A DNA stretch of 8,165 nucleotides, from positions 1 through 8,165 of the forward strand of contig JAEYWT010000279.1 in assembly GCA_023428865.1 (NCBI GenBank), in the 5' to 3' direction. Shown in pieces: positions 7,348 through 8,165 of this stretch. Under the pieces are notes generated by a model. That model was not told where the DNA came from and did no database searches. It saw only the letters and a list, made by a program, of their open reading frames with translations. Made by a program: the position numbers and the translations under genes. The DNA is from Bacteroidota bacterium (GTDB lineage: Bacteria > Bacteroidota > Bacteroidia > Flavobacteriales_F > PHOS-HE28). Numbering within the stretch: the stretch's first letter is position 1; each line of letters starts with the position of its first letter.

Positions 7348-8105
7348 TGGAGGAGATCCGCAACAGCGATTACAAGTACCGGGTGGAGGTCTGCTTCATG
7401 CCGGGCCAATACCCCTTGTATGCCCAGGACATGGGTATCGTGGTGGTGATCGATGTGTTGCGTGCCACAAGCGCCATGGTAGCGGCGTTCGAGAATGGCA
7501 TAGACCGCATCATCCCGGTGGCTACCATCGAAGAAGCCGCACAATACATTGGTCGAACGGGCTACATCGCAGCGGCAGAGCGGAACGGAGAGGTGGTGCA
7601 AGGCTTCCAATATGGCAACTCGCCGTTGGCTTATGTAGGGCAGGACCTACGTGGCCAGACCATTGTAATGACCACCACCAACGGTACCAAGGCCATCAAC
7701 CTGGCCAAAGATGCCCGGCAATTGGTGATCGGTTCCTTCCTGAACCTTACTGCGCTTAGCGACTGGTTGGTGAAACAGAACGACAACATCCTATTACTCT
7801 GTTCTGGTTGGAAGGACAAGTTCAACTTGGAAGACAGCGTATTCGCTGGAGCGGTGATGGAACGGTTGCTGGAGAGCGGCAAATTCGGTGTGGAGGAGGA
7901 TAGCAGCATAGCCGCCAAGTACATGTACATGAGCGCCCGGGACAATTTCATGGGCATTCTGAAGGCAGCTCCACGGCGCCGGCGGATCGAGCAACTGCAA
8001 TTGCTGCCCGATGTGAAGTATTGCCTAACGCCAGACCAAAGCACCAAGATCCCCGTGCTGCGCGATGGAGAGCTCGTGTTACTGGATACGGCGAAAAGCA
8101 CATGA
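7347..8105 (+). CDS. comB: ComB family protein, 2-phosphosulfolactate phosphatase-like
   Basis: This is a 252-residue member of the ComB family, named for the Mg-dependent phosphatase that makes sulfolactate from 2-phosphosulfolactate in coenzyme M synthesis. Motifs in order are VVVIDVLRATSAM at 32-44, AAERNG at 76-81 (GERxG in many members), GNSP at 90-93, TTTNGTKAI at 109-117, LLLCSGWKDKFNLEDSVFAG at 149-168, and YCLTPDQSTKIPVL near the end. The Asp, Arg and Glu residues of these motifs are those expected at the active site. No other coenzyme M gene is present, and Bacteroidota are not known to make coenzyme M, so the true substrate in this organism may differ. Family membership is secure; the reaction is less so. 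The start at 7347 overlaps the gcvT stop as TGATG, which suggests translational coupling. The stop overlaps the next start as ATGA. Confidence 0.88.
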   Translation: MEEIRNSDYKYRVEVCFMPGQYPLYAQDMGIVVVIDVLRATSAMVAAFENGIDRIIPVATIEEAAQYIGRTGYIAAAERNGEVVQGFQYGNSPLAYVGQDLRGQTIVMTTTNGTKAINLAKDARQLVIGSFLNLTALSDWLVKQNDNILLLCSGWKDKFNLEDSVFAGAVMERLLESGKFGVEEDSSIAAKYMYMSARDNFMGILKAAPRRRRIEQLQLLPDVKYCLTPDQSTKIPVLRDGELVLLDTAKST

Positions 8106-8165
8106 TCAAGAAGACGCTTTTGCTGGCAACACTGCTAGGCTTGGCGGCCTTCGTGCTCTGGCCAA
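8102..8165 (+). CDS. start of a membrane or exported protein, cut by the window edge
   Basis: An ATG at 8102 overlaps the comB stop as ATGA and opens a frame that stays open to the edge, giving MIKKTLLLATLLGLAAFVLWP. Two lysines followed by about 15 hydrophobic residues make a good signal peptide or N-terminal membrane anchor. No Ala-x-Ala or lipobox cleavage site is visible before the edge, and Trp-Pro after the hydrophobic core fits an uncleaved anchor. The overlap and shared direction make it likely to be the fourth gene of the plus-strand run. Only 21 codons are visible, so the family cannot be named. Confidence 0.7.
   Translation, partial: MIKKTLLLATLLGLAAFVLWP

Overview
The window looks like a chromosomal stretch from a member of the Bacteroidota, probably a Flavobacteriales-type lineage of fairly high GC. 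Several things point that way: a small stand-alone TonB C-terminal-domain protein, a DUF4197 lipoprotein, a ComB-family protein coupled to gcvT, starts without a clear Shine-Dalgarno, and A-rich leaders. The assignment is inferred from gene content and was not tested by any search.

Layout. Positions 1-192 hold little: one open frame enters from the left edge and stops at 120. Positions 193-600 (+) hold a small secreted TonB C-terminal-domain gene whose frame is broken twice; the two breaks cancel. Positions 616-5054 carry five genes, all on the minus strand and read leftwards: a FlaA1/CapD-type nucleotide-sugar dehydratase, an unrecognised 133-aa protein, a hotdog acyl-CoA thioesterase, a DUF4197 lipoprotein (ATGA overlap with the thioesterase) and a uridine phosphorylase-like nucleoside phosphorylase. 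Positions 5120-8165 carry four genes on the plus strand: a GT4-like glycosyltransferase, gcvT, a ComB-family protein (TGATG overlap with gcvT), and the start of a membrane or exported protein (ATGA overlap with comB) that runs off the right edge.

How the genes fit together. The dehydratase and the glycosyltransferase diverge from a 65-bp gap and probably both serve surface-polysaccharide synthesis. The rest are housekeeping or accessory metabolic genes: nucleoside salvage, thioester hydrolysis, and the glycine cleavage T-protein. Their grouping looks like ordinary compact gene packing, not one pathway.

I see no tRNA, rRNA, CRISPR array, insertion sequence or phage gene. Nothing here amounts to a convincing new multi-gene system. 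The points most worth a second look are the doubly frame-broken TonB gene, the unrecognised 133-aa protein, and the tightly coupled gcvT-comB-membrane protein chain.
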